Source: Rhodothermales bacterium
Lineage (GTDB): Bacteria > Bacteroidota > Rhodothermia > Rhodothermales > JABDKH01
Length of the DNA: 38,183 nt
Direction of reading: 5' to 3'
Assembly: GCA_013002165.1 (NCBI GenBank)
Contig: JABDKO010000241.1
Coordinates: 1-38,183 of the forward strand
The first letter of the stretch is position 1. Every line of letters starts with the position of its first letter. Of this stretch, positions 16,936 to 27,086 are shown piece after piece. The notes under the pieces are model-generated. The model did no database searches. It was not told the origin of the DNA and saw only the letters and a list, made by a program, of their open reading frames with translations. Made by a program: the position numbers and the translations under genes.

Positions 16936-19900
16936 TTAGAGCTGCACGACCTCAAGTTCTACAGACTCGCTTGAGTCCTCTTCTTTTGGTTCGAAGTTTA
17001 CCCCTACAAGCTTGGAAATACCTTGCTCCTGCATGGTTATTCCATACATTCGGTCAGCGGCTTCCATCGTGCGTTTGTTGTGTGTCACAAGGATAAACTG
17101 CGTTGACTTGGAGAATTCCCGAATCAGCTGCATGAACCGACCGACATTTGCGTCATCCAGAGGGGCGTCGACCTCATCCAGGATACAAAATGGGCTCGGC
17201 TTGACGAGGTAGATTGCAAAAAGGAGAGCAATTGCTGTGAGTGTCTTTTCTCCACCTGAAAGTTGAGCAAGCACACTTGGCCGTTTCCCACGCGGCTTCG
17301 CATACACTTCTACGGGAGACTCCAGAGGATCAGAAGGGTTGGTCAGTTCGATGTTTCCAGCCGCTTCATCGCCAAAGAGCTGTGCAAACAGGTTCTGGAA
17401 GTTAGTCCTGATTGCCTCGAACGTTTCGTTAAACCGTTTGGACGCTGTTGTGTTGATTTCATCGATCGTCTCAATCAGCGTATGCTCCGCTTTTTTGAGA
17501 TCTTCGAACTGAGACGAAATGAAGTCCAGGCGTTCTTTCTCTTCTTCGTATTCCTCGAGAGCAAGTTCGTTTACCGGACCGATGCTTCGGACCTGCTGGC
17601 GCAATTCTTTTACTCTATTCCGGGCATCGGACTCTTCAGTGTCAGGTTCCAGTGATTCCGTGATATCAACTATTTTGATTCCGTAATCTTCCTCGACGTG
17701 AACGAGCAAATCCTCGAGTCTGGTAGCAACCTCGGCGAGCTTGACAGCTCGATTGCTTTCTTCGCGCATTTGTTCTTCCTTTGCGCGGCGAATGTCTCTC
17801 AGCTCGGACTCAAGATCTGAAATCGAGACTTTGATTTCCATCACTGACTCCCGGGCTTGAGCAACGGCATCTTCGAGTGCAGGGCGTCCTTCCCGGACAT
17901 GTGCAAGCAATTTATCGAGTCGAGCCAGCTCTTCTTCGCCCTTGCTGATCTGGTCCGCGATGGTTCGTTGTTCAACAATCCGTGTCTCGGCCCGTTTTGC
18001 AAGGTCTGATACGGCATGATCGATCCGCTCCAGATCTTTTTCAAGATTGTCAAACCGATTACGTGTCTCAACGGTGAGCACACTGGCTTCACTGTATTTA
18101 CTGAGAGCCATGCGGCTCTCAGCTTCGAGGCTGTGAAACGAGTCCTCCGCTTCAGCCCGCATCCCGCGAAGTGATTGTAGCCGTGCTTCAGCCTCTGAGA
18201 CCGCAGACCGTGTTGCTACCGTGTCAACCTTCAATTGGTCAAGGGTTGCTGCAAGCTGGTTACGCTTGCTGTCCAACTCCTCCCGGCGCTGGTCAATTGT
18301 CTCGCGTTCAAATCGAGAGCGATTCAACCCGTTTTCAGTAGTTCTCAGTACTTCAATCGCATTTGCAAGTGCGGCTTCGGCAGTATCACATCCATCGGAG
18401 GACAGTTTGTCTTCGGTTTGCTTTACCGACCTTTCCTGGTCAGCAATCTGTTTCACGAGAGCCGCCAGGTCTTTTTTTGCCTGTTCAAGCTGCCGACGTC
18501 TGTCCAGCCGTCCCATGATGGAAGATGGTTGTCCGTGGTCGCTGCCGCCGTGGACGATTCCCCTGGAATCGAACCAGGCACCGGTCGGGACATAGAATCT
18601 TCCATACCCGCTTTCAAGGGCGAGGCGCTCGGCTGCCTCATTCGTTTCGGCAAGGAAGCTGCCTGCCAGAATCGTGCGTGAAAGGTTTCGATATTTTTCG
18701 TCGAGCACGTTAACGATCGAATACAGCGGAGTTGCATCATCTGCAGAGTCTGCCTGTATCGTTTTAAGCTGATCGAGAACAATGAAAGAAGCACGGCCTT
18801 TGCTTTCGCGAGAAAGCTCAGCTATCGCGGCATGAAGTTCTTTTCGGTCCTCAACAACGATGCACCCCGCATAATCCTTGAGTGCATTGTCGAGTGCTAG
18901 CCTGTATCGCGACTCACACGAGATGATATCCGACACGGTCCTCAGACCACTGCTGGACCAAACGGTCTCGTTTGATGCGAGGTATTGCACTGATTCTGAG
19001 AAATCGTCGTACGAAGCGATTACGCTTTCAAGCAGATGAACTTGAGCGATCAATGCCTCACGTCGGCTCTGTAGAGACCGCAGGTACGTTTGTGCTTCTT
19101 CGAGTTCTGTTTCGAGGAAGAGTTTCTCTCCACGAACGGTAGCCAGTGTGGTGCGGGCTTTATCGACAGCCTCGGTATGCATCTGAAATTCGGCTTCCCA
19201 CCGTTCGATGCCCTGCGTTGCTTCGCTGGCAACAAGATCAATCTGTTGGCGCTGTTTTTCTGTCGCCTGTCGGTCATCTTCTAACAGTTCGATCTGGCTG
19301 GCCATCCGATCGAGAGCGCGTCGCGAGTCCGCCAGGTTATCGGCGCTCAGCTGTTCTTCTTCCCGAAGCCCGGCAAGAGTGTCACGGGCTTCGTTAGCGG
19401 TTGTTCGTGAACGATCCCGTTCGATCTCAGCTGCGCTCAGAATTTGCAGTGCCTTCTCGTACTCAGGCCGGGCCGCGTCACGTTCTTGCTCAACGGCGAC
19501 TCGCCGTTCGTTGAGCTCGCCCAACCGTTTTTCCGCCTCGACCGTTTCCCGATCTAATCGCTCCAGGTCTTTCTGACCCATCTGCAGCCGTTGAAGCTGC
19601 AGCCTTCGATCCGTGTCAAGGCCCCGGGTTTCCTCAAGATGAGCGTTCAGGTCTACCTGGACGTCGCCAAGGGCTTTTTCGCGATCTACAAGCCGGACTC
19701 GTAACTGTTCGAGATCAGCTTCAAATGTACCATGCTGTGCAGTCTGCCCCTCCAGCGAGTCCTGAAGTGCAGTGATCTCCTTGCTCAATTCGATTCGGAG
19801 ATTAGTCAGACGACGGTATTCAATAGCCGCAAGAGCCAATTCAAGTGTCCGGAGCTCGCCTTCAATCTCTTTGTATCGAGCTGCCTTGTTTGCCTGCCTT

Positions 19901-20517
19901 TTCAAGGAGCGGACACGTTTCTCTATCTCCTCGAGAAGATCCTGTACACGCGTAAGGTCAACCTGGGTGCTTGCAAGTTTTCGAAGAGTCTGGGATCGTC
20001 GAAGCTTGTACTTGGTAATCCCGGCCGCTTCCTCAAAAAGATGACGCCGGTCATTGGTGTTTTCCGACAGGATCTCTTCAACCATCTTCAGTTCGATAAC
20101 TGAATATGCTCCGGCACCCATGCCGGTATCCATGAACAGATCAGTGATGTCTTTCAAGCGGCATTGCACACCGTTCATCAGATACTCGGATTCGCCTGAC
20201 CGGTACAAGCGCCGACCGATGGTCACCTCGCTGTACTCGATCGGGAGGATCCCTTCAGTATTCTCGATCGTCAGCATGACTTCGGACATCCCGAGGGGGC
20301 GCTTCTTCGACGTGCCGTTGAAGATCACGTTCTCCATTTTTTCGGAACGCAAAACGCGCGCACGTTGCTCTCCGATAACCCATCTGACAGCGTCGACGAT
20401 GTTTGATTTGCCGCAACCGTTCGGTCCGACGACAGCCGTGACACCGGGATCGAACAGGAGGCTCGTTCGATTGGCAAACGACTTGAATCCGTGTAATTCC
20501 AGCTTACTTAGGTACAT
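16936..20517 (-). CDS. smc: Chromosome segregation ATPase Smc
   Basis: A 1193-residue condensin subunit. The N-terminal head has Walker A GPNGCGKS at 31-38. Long coiled coils flank a hinge domain at about 500-670 (SGLRTVSDIISCESRYRLALDNALKDYAGCIVVEDRKE, then GRFYVPTGAWFDSRGIVHGG). The C-terminal head carries the ABC signature LSGGEKTLTAIALLFA and Walker B FCILDEVDAPLDDANV. It entraps and organises DNA with ScpAB, which is not encoded here. I chose ATG 20517 (MYLSKLELHGFKSF), the universal Smc N-terminus; the frame extends 14 codons further upstream to 20559 without matching the family. Confidence 0.97.
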   Translation of the reverse strand: MYLSKLELHGFKSFANRTSLLFDPGVTAVVGPNGCGKSNIVDAVRWVIGEQRARVLRSEKMENVIFNGTSKKRPLGMSEVMLTIENTEGILPIEYSEVTIGRRLYRSGESEYLMNGVQCRLKDITDLFMDTGMGAGAYSVIELKMVEEILSENTNDRRHLFEEAAGITKYKLRRSQTLRKLASTQVDLTRVQDLLEEIEKRVRSLKRQANKAARYKEIEGELRTLELALAAIEYRRLTNLRIELSKEITALQDSLEGQTAQHGTFEADLEQLRVRLVDREKALGDVQVDLNAHLEETRGLDTDRRLQLQRLQMGQKDLERLDRETVEAEKRLGELNERRVAVEQERDAARPEYEKALQILSAAEIERDRSRTTANEARDTLAGLREEEQLSADNLADSRRALDRMASQIELLEDDRQATEKQRQQIDLVASEATQGIERWEAEFQMHTEAVDKARTTLATVRGEKLFLETELEEAQTYLRSLQSRREALIAQVHLLESVIASYDDFSESVQYLASNETVWSSSGLRTVSDIISCESRYRLALDNALKDYAGCIVVEDRKELHAAIAELSRESKGRASFIVLDQLKTIQADSADDATPLYSIVNVLDEKYRNLSRTILAGSFLAETNEAAERLALESGYGRFYVPTGAWFDSRGIVHGGSDHGQPSSIMGRLDRRRQLEQAKKDLAALVKQIADQERSVKQTEDKLSSDGCDTAEAALANAIEVLRTTENGLNRSRFERETIDQRREELDSKRNQLAATLDQLKVDTVATRSAVSEAEARLQSLRGMRAEAEDSFHSLEAESRMALSKYSEASVLTVETRNRFDNLEKDLERIDHAVSDLAKRAETRIVEQRTIADQISKGEEELARLDKLLAHVREGRPALEDAVAQARESVMEIKVSISDLESELRDIRRAKEEQMREESNRAVKLAEVATRLEDLLVHVEEDYGIKIVDITESLEPDTEESDARNRVKELRQQVRSIGPVNELALEEYEEEKERLDFISSQFEDLKKAEHTLIETIDEINTTASKRFNETFEAIRTNFQNLFAQLFGDEAAGNIELTNPSDPLESPVEVYAKPRGKRPSVLAQLSGGEKTLTAIALLFAIYLVKPSPFCILDEVDAPLDDANVGRFMQLIREFSKSTQFILVTHNKRTMEAADRMYGITMQEQGISKLVGVNFEPKEEDSSESVELEVVQL

Positions 20518-20552
20518 ACTCCTAGGTGGGATACAAAAGAAAAGCAGACTAG

Positions 20553-20763
20553 ACTGCACTCGGACCTAGTGGGGTCGGCTGTGCAGTTGTTACTGCACGC
20601 AAAGCGCAGAAGTCACCTAATTAACAACGTTTAATGCCGTTTTGCAACTTATGTTTTCCACAGTCAGGAGACACCCCTGCAAACGACGCAAGTCATTACA
20701 CTGCAATAGTATGCAGCCAATGCTGCAGAGTACCATTGTATCCGTAAGCCGTTATTGCAAACA
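20553..20763. promoter_or_regulatory. smc-clpB intergenic region with clustered TGCA sites
   Basis: The tetranucleotide TGCA occurs nine times between 20555 and 20759, about ten times the random expectation. Several copies share ACTGCA: 20553, 20581 (inverted), 20592 and 20700. Two form a perfect hairpin or operator-like dyad, GTGCAGT-TGTT-ACTGCAC, at 20581-20598. The region is upstream of smc and downstream of clpB, so it probably holds the smc promoter. No gene was found in it. Confidence 0.4.
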
Positions 20764-23397
20764 TCAAGCGGTCGTTTCGGAATTCACCGCATTCATTTCG
20801 AACGAGAGTCCTGACCGATCGTCGGCCAGGTCGATTTCGACCACCGAGCCCTCACCTATCCAGCCTGACAGAAGTTCTTCAGCAAGCTTGTTCGTCACCT
20901 CTTTTTGAATCAACCGCTTGAGAGGTCGTGCACCGAAGACCGGATCGTACCCTTTCTCCGCGAGCCATGTCTTGGCTTCGTCGGAAAGCTTCAGCTCAAT
21001 TCCGGAATTTGAAGCAACCGTTTTCTTCAATTGCCCAAACAGTATTTCGACGATGTTTCGAGTGTTCGCCTGAGTCAGCGGCTTGAACATTACGACCTCA
21101 TCAATACGATTCAAAAACTCGGGCCGCAACTGTTTCTTCAGCCGCTCCATTATTTCCAGCTGAATGCGATCAGAAACCTCATCCGGTACGTCGCCCCCCG
21201 CATCGGCCAACCGGTCACGAATAATCTCAGAACCAAGATTACTCGTCATGATAATGATCGTATTCTTGAAGTCTGTAGTTCGGCCCTTGTTGTCGGTAAG
21301 TCGGCCGTCGTCCAGCACTTGAAGCAAGATGTTGAATACTTCGGGATGTGCCTTTTCGATTTCGTCGAGAAGCACAACAGCATACGGGCGTCGACGTACC
21401 TGTTCGGTAAGTTGACCGCCTTCCTCGTAACCTACATATCCCGGAGGCGCTCCAACCAGCCTGCTCACGGTGTGTCTTTCCTGGTACTCACTCATATCGA
21501 TGCGAACCATGGCGTTCTCATCATTAAACAGGAACTCTGCGAGTGCCTTGGCCAGCTCGGTTTTACCGACTCCTGTTGTTCCAAGGAAGATAAAGGAGCC
21601 GATAGGCCGACCCTCCTCCTGCAATCCTGCACGACCCCGGCGAACGGCATGTGCAACGGCAGAAACCGCTTCGTCCTGGCCGACGACCCGTTCGTGCAGT
21701 GCTTCTTCCATGCGTAAGAGCTTCGCCCGCTCACTTTCCAGCATCCGGGTGACCGGAATACCCGTCCAACGAGAGACAATTTGTGCGATATCTTCGTCGT
21801 CGACTTCTTCCTTGAGCATGGATCCTGAACTCTGGATTTCAATGAGTCGGTTGTTTGCCGTCTCCACCTTTTCCTCGAGTGCGGGAATCTGGCCATATCG
21901 AATTTCAGCAACCTTTCCATACTCGCCGCTTCGCTCCAGATTTTCAGCCTCGACACGCAGTCTGTCAATCTCTTCCTTCGCACTGCGAATCTGCTGAATC
22001 ATCTCTTTCTCGCGTGCCCATCGCGCGCGCAATTCGGTGCGCCGTTCTTCCAGGTTTGCAAGCTGCTCGGAGATCGCATCTTTCTTCTCATCATTACCAT
22101 CCCGCTTGACGGCTTCGCGCTCGATTTCAAGCTGACGGATTTGTCGCTCAAGCTGGTCCAGCTCTTCAGGCATCGAATCGATCTCTATCCTCAGTCGTGC
22201 GGCAGCCTCATCAATCAGGTCGATCGCCTTGTCTGGCAGAAACCGGTCTGTGATGTACCGATAGCTTAGTTCAGCAGCTGCTACAAGCGCCGAGTCCTTG
22301 ATACGGACACCATGATGAACCTCGTACTTCTCATTGATTCCGCGCAGAATCGATATCGTGTCCTCGACAGACGGTTCTTCGACCATCACCATTTGAAAAC
22401 GCCGGGCAAGTGCCTTGTCCTTCTCGAAGTGTTTCCGGTATTCGTCCAGCGTGGTGGCGCCAATCGATCGTAATTCTCCTCGAGCGAGAGCAGGTTTGAG
22501 AATGTTGGCGGCGTCCATGGCGCCCTCGGAAGCGCCCGCACCTACAAGTGTGTGGATCTCGTCTATGAACAGAATAATCTGTCCATCGGCTCCGGTGACT
22601 TCCTTCACGACGGCCTTCAGCCTGTCTTCGAACTCACCGCGATATTTGGCTCCCGCGATCAGCGCCCCCATATCCAGGGCCAGAATTCTCTTGTCGGCAA
22701 GTCCCTCCGGGACGTCACCCTGTACCATCCGGATCGCCAGGCCTTCGGCAATAGCTGTTTTCCCTACACCGGGCTCGCCCACGAGGACCGGGTTGTTCTT
22801 GGTCCGGCGGGAAAGGATCTGCAACACACGTCTGATCTCCTCATCACGGCCGATGACCGGATCAATCTTGCCCTTGCGCGCAAGCTCGATGAGGTCGCGC
22901 GTGTAGCGATCCAGCGCCTGATACCGACTCTCTGCGTGCTGATCCGACACCGTTTGATTACCCCGAATATCCTTGAGGACGCCAAGTATAGATTTTTTGG
23001 TGACGCCAAGGTTTTTCAGGGTTTTGCCGAGTTCATCCCGGGACTTTGCCAGTGCAATGAACAGGTGTTCTGACGCCACATACTCGTCGCCCATGTCTTC
23101 GGCCTCCGATACTGCGGAGTCGAAAATCTTCTTCATGTCATTTCCGACGTACTGACCGGTTACGCTGGAGCCGGACACTACGGGTAGTTTGCCTAGTGCT
23201 TCCTCAACGGCTGTGTCAATGCTGCCAGTTGGTACCTCAAGCTGCTTCAGCATCGATTGTACGACGCCGGCATCGTCCTCAAGGAGTGCCTTGAGGAGGT
23301 GCGGAGCTTCGAGACCCTGGTGATTTGCCGAGGCAGCAAGTTCAAGTGCCCTCTGTACGGCCTCTTGAGCCTTAACCGTAAATTTCTGGAGATTCAT
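20764..23397 (-). CDS. clpB: ATP-dependent disaggregase ClpB
   Basis: An 877-residue Hsp100 chaperone that pulls proteins out of aggregates with DnaK. Domains in order: double Clp-N repeat (1-145); NBD1 with Walker A GEPGVGKT at 207-214 and Walker B ILFIDE at 275-280; coiled-coil middle domain at about 405-530, characteristic of ClpB rather than ClpA/C; NBD2 with GTTGVGKT at 606-613; and the C-terminal small domain. Length is normal. ATG start. An operator-like inverted repeat lies 33 bp upstream at 23430-23452; no CIRCE element (TTAGCACTC inverted repeat) was found. Confidence 0.97.
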   Translation of the reverse strand: MNLQKFTVKAQEAVQRALELAASANHQGLEAPHLLKALLEDDAGVVQSMLKQLEVPTGSIDTAVEEALGKLPVVSGSSVTGQYVGNDMKKIFDSAVSEAEDMGDEYVASEHLFIALAKSRDELGKTLKNLGVTKKSILGVLKDIRGNQTVSDQHAESRYQALDRYTRDLIELARKGKIDPVIGRDEEIRRVLQILSRRTKNNPVLVGEPGVGKTAIAEGLAIRMVQGDVPEGLADKRILALDMGALIAGAKYRGEFEDRLKAVVKEVTGADGQIILFIDEIHTLVGAGASEGAMDAANILKPALARGELRSIGATTLDEYRKHFEKDKALARRFQMVMVEEPSVEDTISILRGINEKYEVHHGVRIKDSALVAAAELSYRYITDRFLPDKAIDLIDEAAARLRIEIDSMPEELDQLERQIRQLEIEREAVKRDGNDEKKDAISEQLANLEERRTELRARWAREKEMIQQIRSAKEEIDRLRVEAENLERSGEYGKVAEIRYGQIPALEEKVETANNRLIEIQSSGSMLKEEVDDEDIAQIVSRWTGIPVTRMLESERAKLLRMEEALHERVVGQDEAVSAVAHAVRRGRAGLQEEGRPIGSFIFLGTTGVGKTELAKALAEFLFNDENAMVRIDMSEYQERHTVSRLVGAPPGYVGYEEGGQLTEQVRRRPYAVVLLDEIEKAHPEVFNILLQVLDDGRLTDNKGRTTDFKNTIIIMTSNLGSEIIRDRLADAGGDVPDEVSDRIQLEIMERLKKQLRPEFLNRIDEVVMFKPLTQANTRNIVEILFGQLKKTVASNSGIELKLSDEAKTWLAEKGYDPVFGARPLKRLIQKEVTNKLAEELLSGWIGEGSVVEIDLADDRSGLSFEMNAVNSETTA

Positions 23398-23429
23398 ATC
23401 GCTTCAGTAACGTCAGATGTATAAGCGTC

Positions 23430-23452
23430 GTTCGTACGAAAAGCGTACCAAC
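23430..23452. promoter_or_regulatory. Inverted repeat in the clpB promoter region
   Basis: GTTCGTACG-aaaag-CGTACCAAC forms two 9-bp arms with one mismatch. On the minus strand, toward clpB, it lies just upstream of TACATCTG (23421-23414), a one-mismatch copy of the TAnnTTTG -7 element, so it would cover the -33 region. That is a typical place for a repressor site. The regulator is unknown. Confidence 0.4.
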
Positions 23453-23541
23453 TCGAACTGTACTGCCAGACTGACAGCTATTGATTGAAACGTATTGCCG
23501 ATACTCATGTATTACACGTCCTTGAAAAAAACAGCGGCTTG

Positions 23542-23835
23542 ATGAACACCGGAAACGCACGAACAGAGGGTGAATCTGAGGAGTGGTGGGAGCGGTTCCA
23601 GGACTTGATTGACGATCAGTCCGACTTCCCGTCCGAGTACACATTCAAATTTATAGTCCCCTCGAATGAGTTGGAGGACCTGAAGGCGCTATTTGGTCAG
23701 CAGGCTATTTCACTCAGGCCCTCGAGGAAAGGAAATTATACGAGTGTGACCGCAACCCTCGAAATGCACTCCAGCGATGAGATCGTTGCAGTGTACAAGG
23801 CGGCGGCCAAGATCCCCGGCGTCGTATCGCTCTGA
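23542..23835 (+). CDS. DUF493 (YbeD-like) small protein
   Basis: About 97 residues from ATG 23542. The ferredoxin-like DUF493 pattern is present: FPSEYTFKFIVPSNELEDLKALF, then SRKGNYTSVTATLEMHSSDEIVAVYKAAAKIPGVVSL. The family is regarded as a small regulatory (ACT-like) fold of unknown role; E. coli YbeD sits next to lipB. No lipoate gene is near here. A TTG at 23485 would add 19 residues not typical of the family, so the ATG is preferred. It is divergent from clpB. Confidence 0.8.
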   Translation: MNTGNARTEGESEEWWERFQDLIDDQSDFPSEYTFKFIVPSNELEDLKALFGQQAISLRPSRKGNYTSVTATLEMHSSDEIVAVYKAAAKIPGVVSL

Positions 23836-23943
23836 TCTCTGAAGAGCTGGACCAGACCTGACAAGACCGCAGGCCGCTATTTGTGTAGATAGACCATTAT
23901 TTGTACTCTGCGACCATCGTTCGATTTCAACGCAGGTGCATCC

Positions 23944-24486
23944 ATGAGAAACATCGTTCTAGCGTCGCTTTTGTCTGCTTTTGCCCTCATGATCTTCGGG
24001 TTTATCGTATGGGCAACACCAATTTCATCCCCCGCCTTTGGTTCTGGACTTGACGTCGAGGCTGTTCAGGAGGCGTTAAGAAATGCTGCACCGGAGTCGG
24101 GTACGTACGCACTGCCCGATCCATATGTCGAAGACCAGGAAGGCTTTTTCCGCGCTCACGAAAGGGGACCGATTGGAATCCTGCATATCATGAAAGAAGG
24201 TGAACCGGCAATGGCGCCGTCGACATTCATCTTCGGGTTCATTCACAACTTTGTCACGGCTATGCTGCTCGCCATTTTGCTGCAGATGGCGCTACCGGCT
24301 CTGCCTTCGTATGCAGGTCGCGTTCTGTTTTGCACAATGTGCGGAGTCTTTGCGGCTGTGTGGGAGAACTTCACAGCACCGATCTGGTTCTTGACTCCCT
24401 GGTCCTTCTTTGTCGTCAGATCACTATACACCATTGTCGGGATGACTTTGATTGGAGCTATCCTCGCAAAATTTATCAAGCAGTAA
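23944..24486 (+). CDS. Unknown membrane protein, four predicted helices
   Basis: A 180-residue protein I do not recognise. The first helix (about 4-25) is followed by an 80-residue polar segment rich in acidic residues and prolines, probably periplasmic. Three more helices lie at about 95-175, with conserved-looking aromatic residues (VWENFTAPIWFLTPWSFF). It starts at ATG and ends 27 bp before the TonB-dependent receptor on the same strand, so the two may be co-expressed. Two TATTTGT copies 20 bp apart (23878 and 23898) lie upstream and may belong to its promoter. Confidence 0.75.
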   Translation: MRNIVLASLLSAFALMIFGFIVWATPISSPAFGSGLDVEAVQEALRNAAPESGTYALPDPYVEDQEGFFRAHERGPIGILHIMKEGEPAMAPSTFIFGFIHNFVTAMLLAILLQMALPALPSYAGRVLFCTMCGVFAAVWENFTAPIWFLTPWSFFVVRSLYTIVGMTLIGAILAKFIKQ

Positions 24487-24513
24487 AAAAATGCGTACCG
24501 AAGCACAGAACGT

Positions 24514-26625
24514 ATGTTGAAACCCACGCTGGTTGCATTACTACTGATACTCATTTCTGTGCCGTCCGCGTATGCACAGGAGACTGCACCAGATAGTCTC
24601 AGATCGTATGACCTTGATGCGGTCGTGATAACAGCAAGCCGCGTGCCATCAACCATTCGGTCGTCGACGTCTGCAGTTTCGCGAATCGATTCTGAGACGA
24701 TTGAAGCTCTTCCGGCGGCACGGATTTCCGATGTGCTTGAACTGATTCCCGGCCTGGCCTTCCTGTCTCTCGATGGTCTCGGTTTTGATCCTCAAATCAC
24801 GGTACGCGGTTTTTACGGAGGAGGGGAAGCTGAATACGTCACGATGCTGGTCGACGGGAAACCGATCAACAATATCGAAAGGGGTCTCATCAACTGGGAT
24901 CTGCTGAGCGGACTGACGATCGAATCGATCGAAGCGGTGAAGGGATCCGCTTCTTCGTTATACGGAGATGTCACGGTCGGCGGCATTATCAACGTCAAGA
25001 CAGCGCCAACGGATCGGAATAGCACAACTGTTTCGCTTTCTGGCGGTTCGTATCAGACATTTCGCGGATCGCTGACGCACGCCGCTCTACTGGGCTCGTA
25101 TCCTGTCTCGTTCACGACGGGCGGCACTACAACCGATGGATACCGGGACAACGCAGACAGAACATCATTCAACATCGGTGGCACTGCTCGCATCGTCAAG
25201 ACCAAAAGTTCTGAGGTCCGCCTGCAGACCATTCATTACTGGAAAGATACTGCCAACCCCGGACCTGTGGCATCAAGTGTGCGTGTTGCAGATTCGCTGA
25301 ACAGGTTTTCCTCGCCGCTGTATCGTTTCGATGCCGTACGTGAAAGACTTCATCGGACGTCACTGACCTTCGACCATGCGCTGTCTTCATCCTCAAATGT
25401 TTCTGCCGAAGTTGCCGGACTCTTTCAGTCTGCGGACGATGTCAGGACTCTTGAACTATTTCCCGGATTTGGAGATACGCAGAACCGCGATGCGCAGTCA
25501 AGACGGCTATTCTCGAGCGTCCTGTTCTCGGCCGAGAATGACGTTTCTGGTATTCCGATAACTGTGGCGGCCGGGGTCGATGCATCTTACGGCCGCCTGT
25601 CGAACAGTTATTTTACATTTTTTTCCGGCGGTATCGATGACTACGCTTCGGCAGGAAATATCACATCAGGCGAGAAGGCGTCGGAGAGTGAGATCGACAG
25701 GGTAAACATAGCGGCATACTCCCAGGTGTCTGCTGCCGTCACAAGTAGACTGGACATCTCGGCCGGTATTCGGTTTGATATGGTCAAAGACTCATTCGAA
25801 CCCGTTCTCGCAGCCGTTCTGGAAGACAAGGTTGAAACGACACATGAAGAGTTCAGTCCACGAGTGGGAATGAACGTTCAGCTGGTCAAAAGCAGAAATC
25901 ACATCGGTAACATGTATGCCAATGTCTCCCGTACGTTTAAAACGCCAACGCTTGATCAGCTTTACGATCAGCGCCTGATTCCGTTTGGTGAGTTTTCGAT
26001 TGCTCTGTCCAACGGGTTGCTGGTACCACAGTCCGGCACGGGCTTCGACGTGGGTTACTATCACTCTTATTCCTCGCGAACAGGCCTGCAAGTGGAAGGC
26101 TCAGTTTCGGTGTACACGATCGACATGACGAACGAGCTGGACTTCAGTCTCGAGACATTTTCGTACACAAATCTCGGCAAGAGTCGACATCAAGGTGTAG
26201 AGTTCGGCCTTGCGAGTGGGTACCAGACGGTGCGGGCGTTTTTGAATTATACGCTCCAGGACGTCACACTCGAGTTCGGGGATAATGATGGCAACGCTGT
26301 TAAAGCTATTCCCCGCAATCTGATTGTCGGTGGTATCTCATGGAAGGGTCAACGTGGCGTAGGAGGCTCGGCACGAGTGAGAAATGTGTCAGGTGTATTT
26401 CTGGACGATGCAAATACGATTGTATTGCCAGACTTTGCAACACTTGATTTGAAAGCAGAATACTCGAAAGGACCTGCCACCGCGTCTTTGACAGTTGCCA
26501 ATGTACTGGATCAGAATTACAGCACTACCGGATTTCTTCTTTCCGTTGAAGGGTTTGGCAGTCAATTAAACATGTATCCTGCCGCCGGTCGATTCATGAT
26601 GCTTGGTTTGAACGTCAAGCTGTAG
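24514..26625 (+). CDS. TonB-dependent outer-membrane receptor
   Basis: A 703-residue outer-membrane transporter. Signal peptide about 1-22 (cleavage after AYA). A TonB-box-like DLDAVVITASR segment leads into the plug domain at about 40-155 (SRIDSETIEALPAARISDVLELIPGLAF, VTMLVDGKPINN, IEAVKGSASSLYGDVTVGGIINV). The remainder is a 22-strand barrel ending in aromatic-rich strands (RFMMLGLNVKL). Size and plug resemble the BtuB/siderophore group. It lacks the N-terminal carboxypeptidase-regulatory-like extension of SusC proteins, and no SusD gene follows. The ligand is unknown. Confidence 0.92.
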   Translation: MLKPTLVALLLILISVPSAYAQETAPDSLRSYDLDAVVITASRVPSTIRSSTSAVSRIDSETIEALPAARISDVLELIPGLAFLSLDGLGFDPQITVRGFYGGGEAEYVTMLVDGKPINNIERGLINWDLLSGLTIESIEAVKGSASSLYGDVTVGGIINVKTAPTDRNSTTVSLSGGSYQTFRGSLTHAALLGSYPVSFTTGGTTTDGYRDNADRTSFNIGGTARIVKTKSSEVRLQTIHYWKDTANPGPVASSVRVADSLNRFSSPLYRFDAVRERLHRTSLTFDHALSSSSNVSAEVAGLFQSADDVRTLELFPGFGDTQNRDAQSRRLFSSVLFSAENDVSGIPITVAAGVDASYGRLSNSYFTFFSGGIDDYASAGNITSGEKASESEIDRVNIAAYSQVSAAVTSRLDISAGIRFDMVKDSFEPVLAAVLEDKVETTHEEFSPRVGMNVQLVKSRNHIGNMYANVSRTFKTPTLDQLYDQRLIPFGEFSIALSNGLLVPQSGTGFDVGYYHSYSSRTGLQVEGSVSVYTIDMTNELDFSLETFSYTNLGKSRHQGVEFGLASGYQTVRAFLNYTLQDVTLEFGDNDGNAVKAIPRNLIVGGISWKGQRGVGGSARVRNVSGVFLDDANTIVLPDFATLDLKAEYSKGPATASLTVANVLDQNYSTTGFLLSVEGFGSQLNMYPAAGRFMMLGLNVKL

Positions 26626-26647
26626 TAGCGCGGTCCGGTTCGAGAAA

Positions 26648-26878
26648 CTAGATCTCTTTGTAAAATCGGGCGTCGAGGAGGGAAACGGTGCCACCACTTG
26701 GCATATCTGTTTCAACAACCTCAAATTCAATTTTGAGCTTGGCGTTGTTACCCGCAATCAACAGCTGATTCAGTTCCTCGAGCTTATGGCGTATCTCCCG
26801 AGACATCAGAAATGCCTGGTCGTGGAGCAGTTTGTCCACGACTGCGTCAAGATTTTCGTCGGCTTGAGAGGGTTCCAT
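26648..26878 (-). CDS. Small acidic protein of unknown function
   Basis: About 76 residues from ATG 26878, or 91 from a TTG at 26923. The sequence looks like a real protein: an amphipathic helical first half (NLDAVVDKLLHDQAFLMSREIRHKLEELNQLL) followed by beta-like KLKIEFEVVETD and a GGTVSLLDARFY ending. No signal peptide or known domain. It ends 22 bp from the converging receptor gene. An inverted repeat precedes it at 26914-26931. Confidence 0.5.
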   Translation of the reverse strand: MEPSQADENLDAVVDKLLHDQAFLMSREIRHKLEELNQLLIAGNNAKLKIEFEVVETDMPSGGTVSLLDARFYKEI

Positions 26879-26913
26879 TGTAGCGTATCCGGAGCTGTCG
26901 TTATGCTTATCCA

Positions 26914-26931
26914 AACGGGACAAATCCCGTT
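26914..26931. promoter_or_regulatory. Inverted repeat upstream of the small ORF
   Basis: AACGGG-acaaat-CCCGTT has perfect 6-bp arms and lies 36 bp upstream of ATG 26878. It could be an operator or leader hairpin of the small minus-strand gene. The remaining 150 bp to 27087 hold nothing I recognise. Confidence 0.3.
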
Positions 26932-27086
26932 ATTTGCGATGTTTGTGGGGCTTTCGTCCGTCAGCCCGGCATTGAGGTCGTCAATGGGATAAAAGTTAGG
27001 GGAAACCAGCTGATATTAATAGGTATAGATCGACAACAAATCAACATTCAAATCACACTGGCTTATTGTAGTCAGCCTCTTGAGAA

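Noticed and set aside
21031-21717. A 228-codon plus-strand open frame inside clpB
   Set aside because: It is antisense to ClpB NBD2, which is fully conserved in the other strand.
23398-23541. A CIRCE heat-shock element upstream of clpB
   Set aside because: No TTAGCACTC inverted repeat is present; a different inverted repeat occupies the region.
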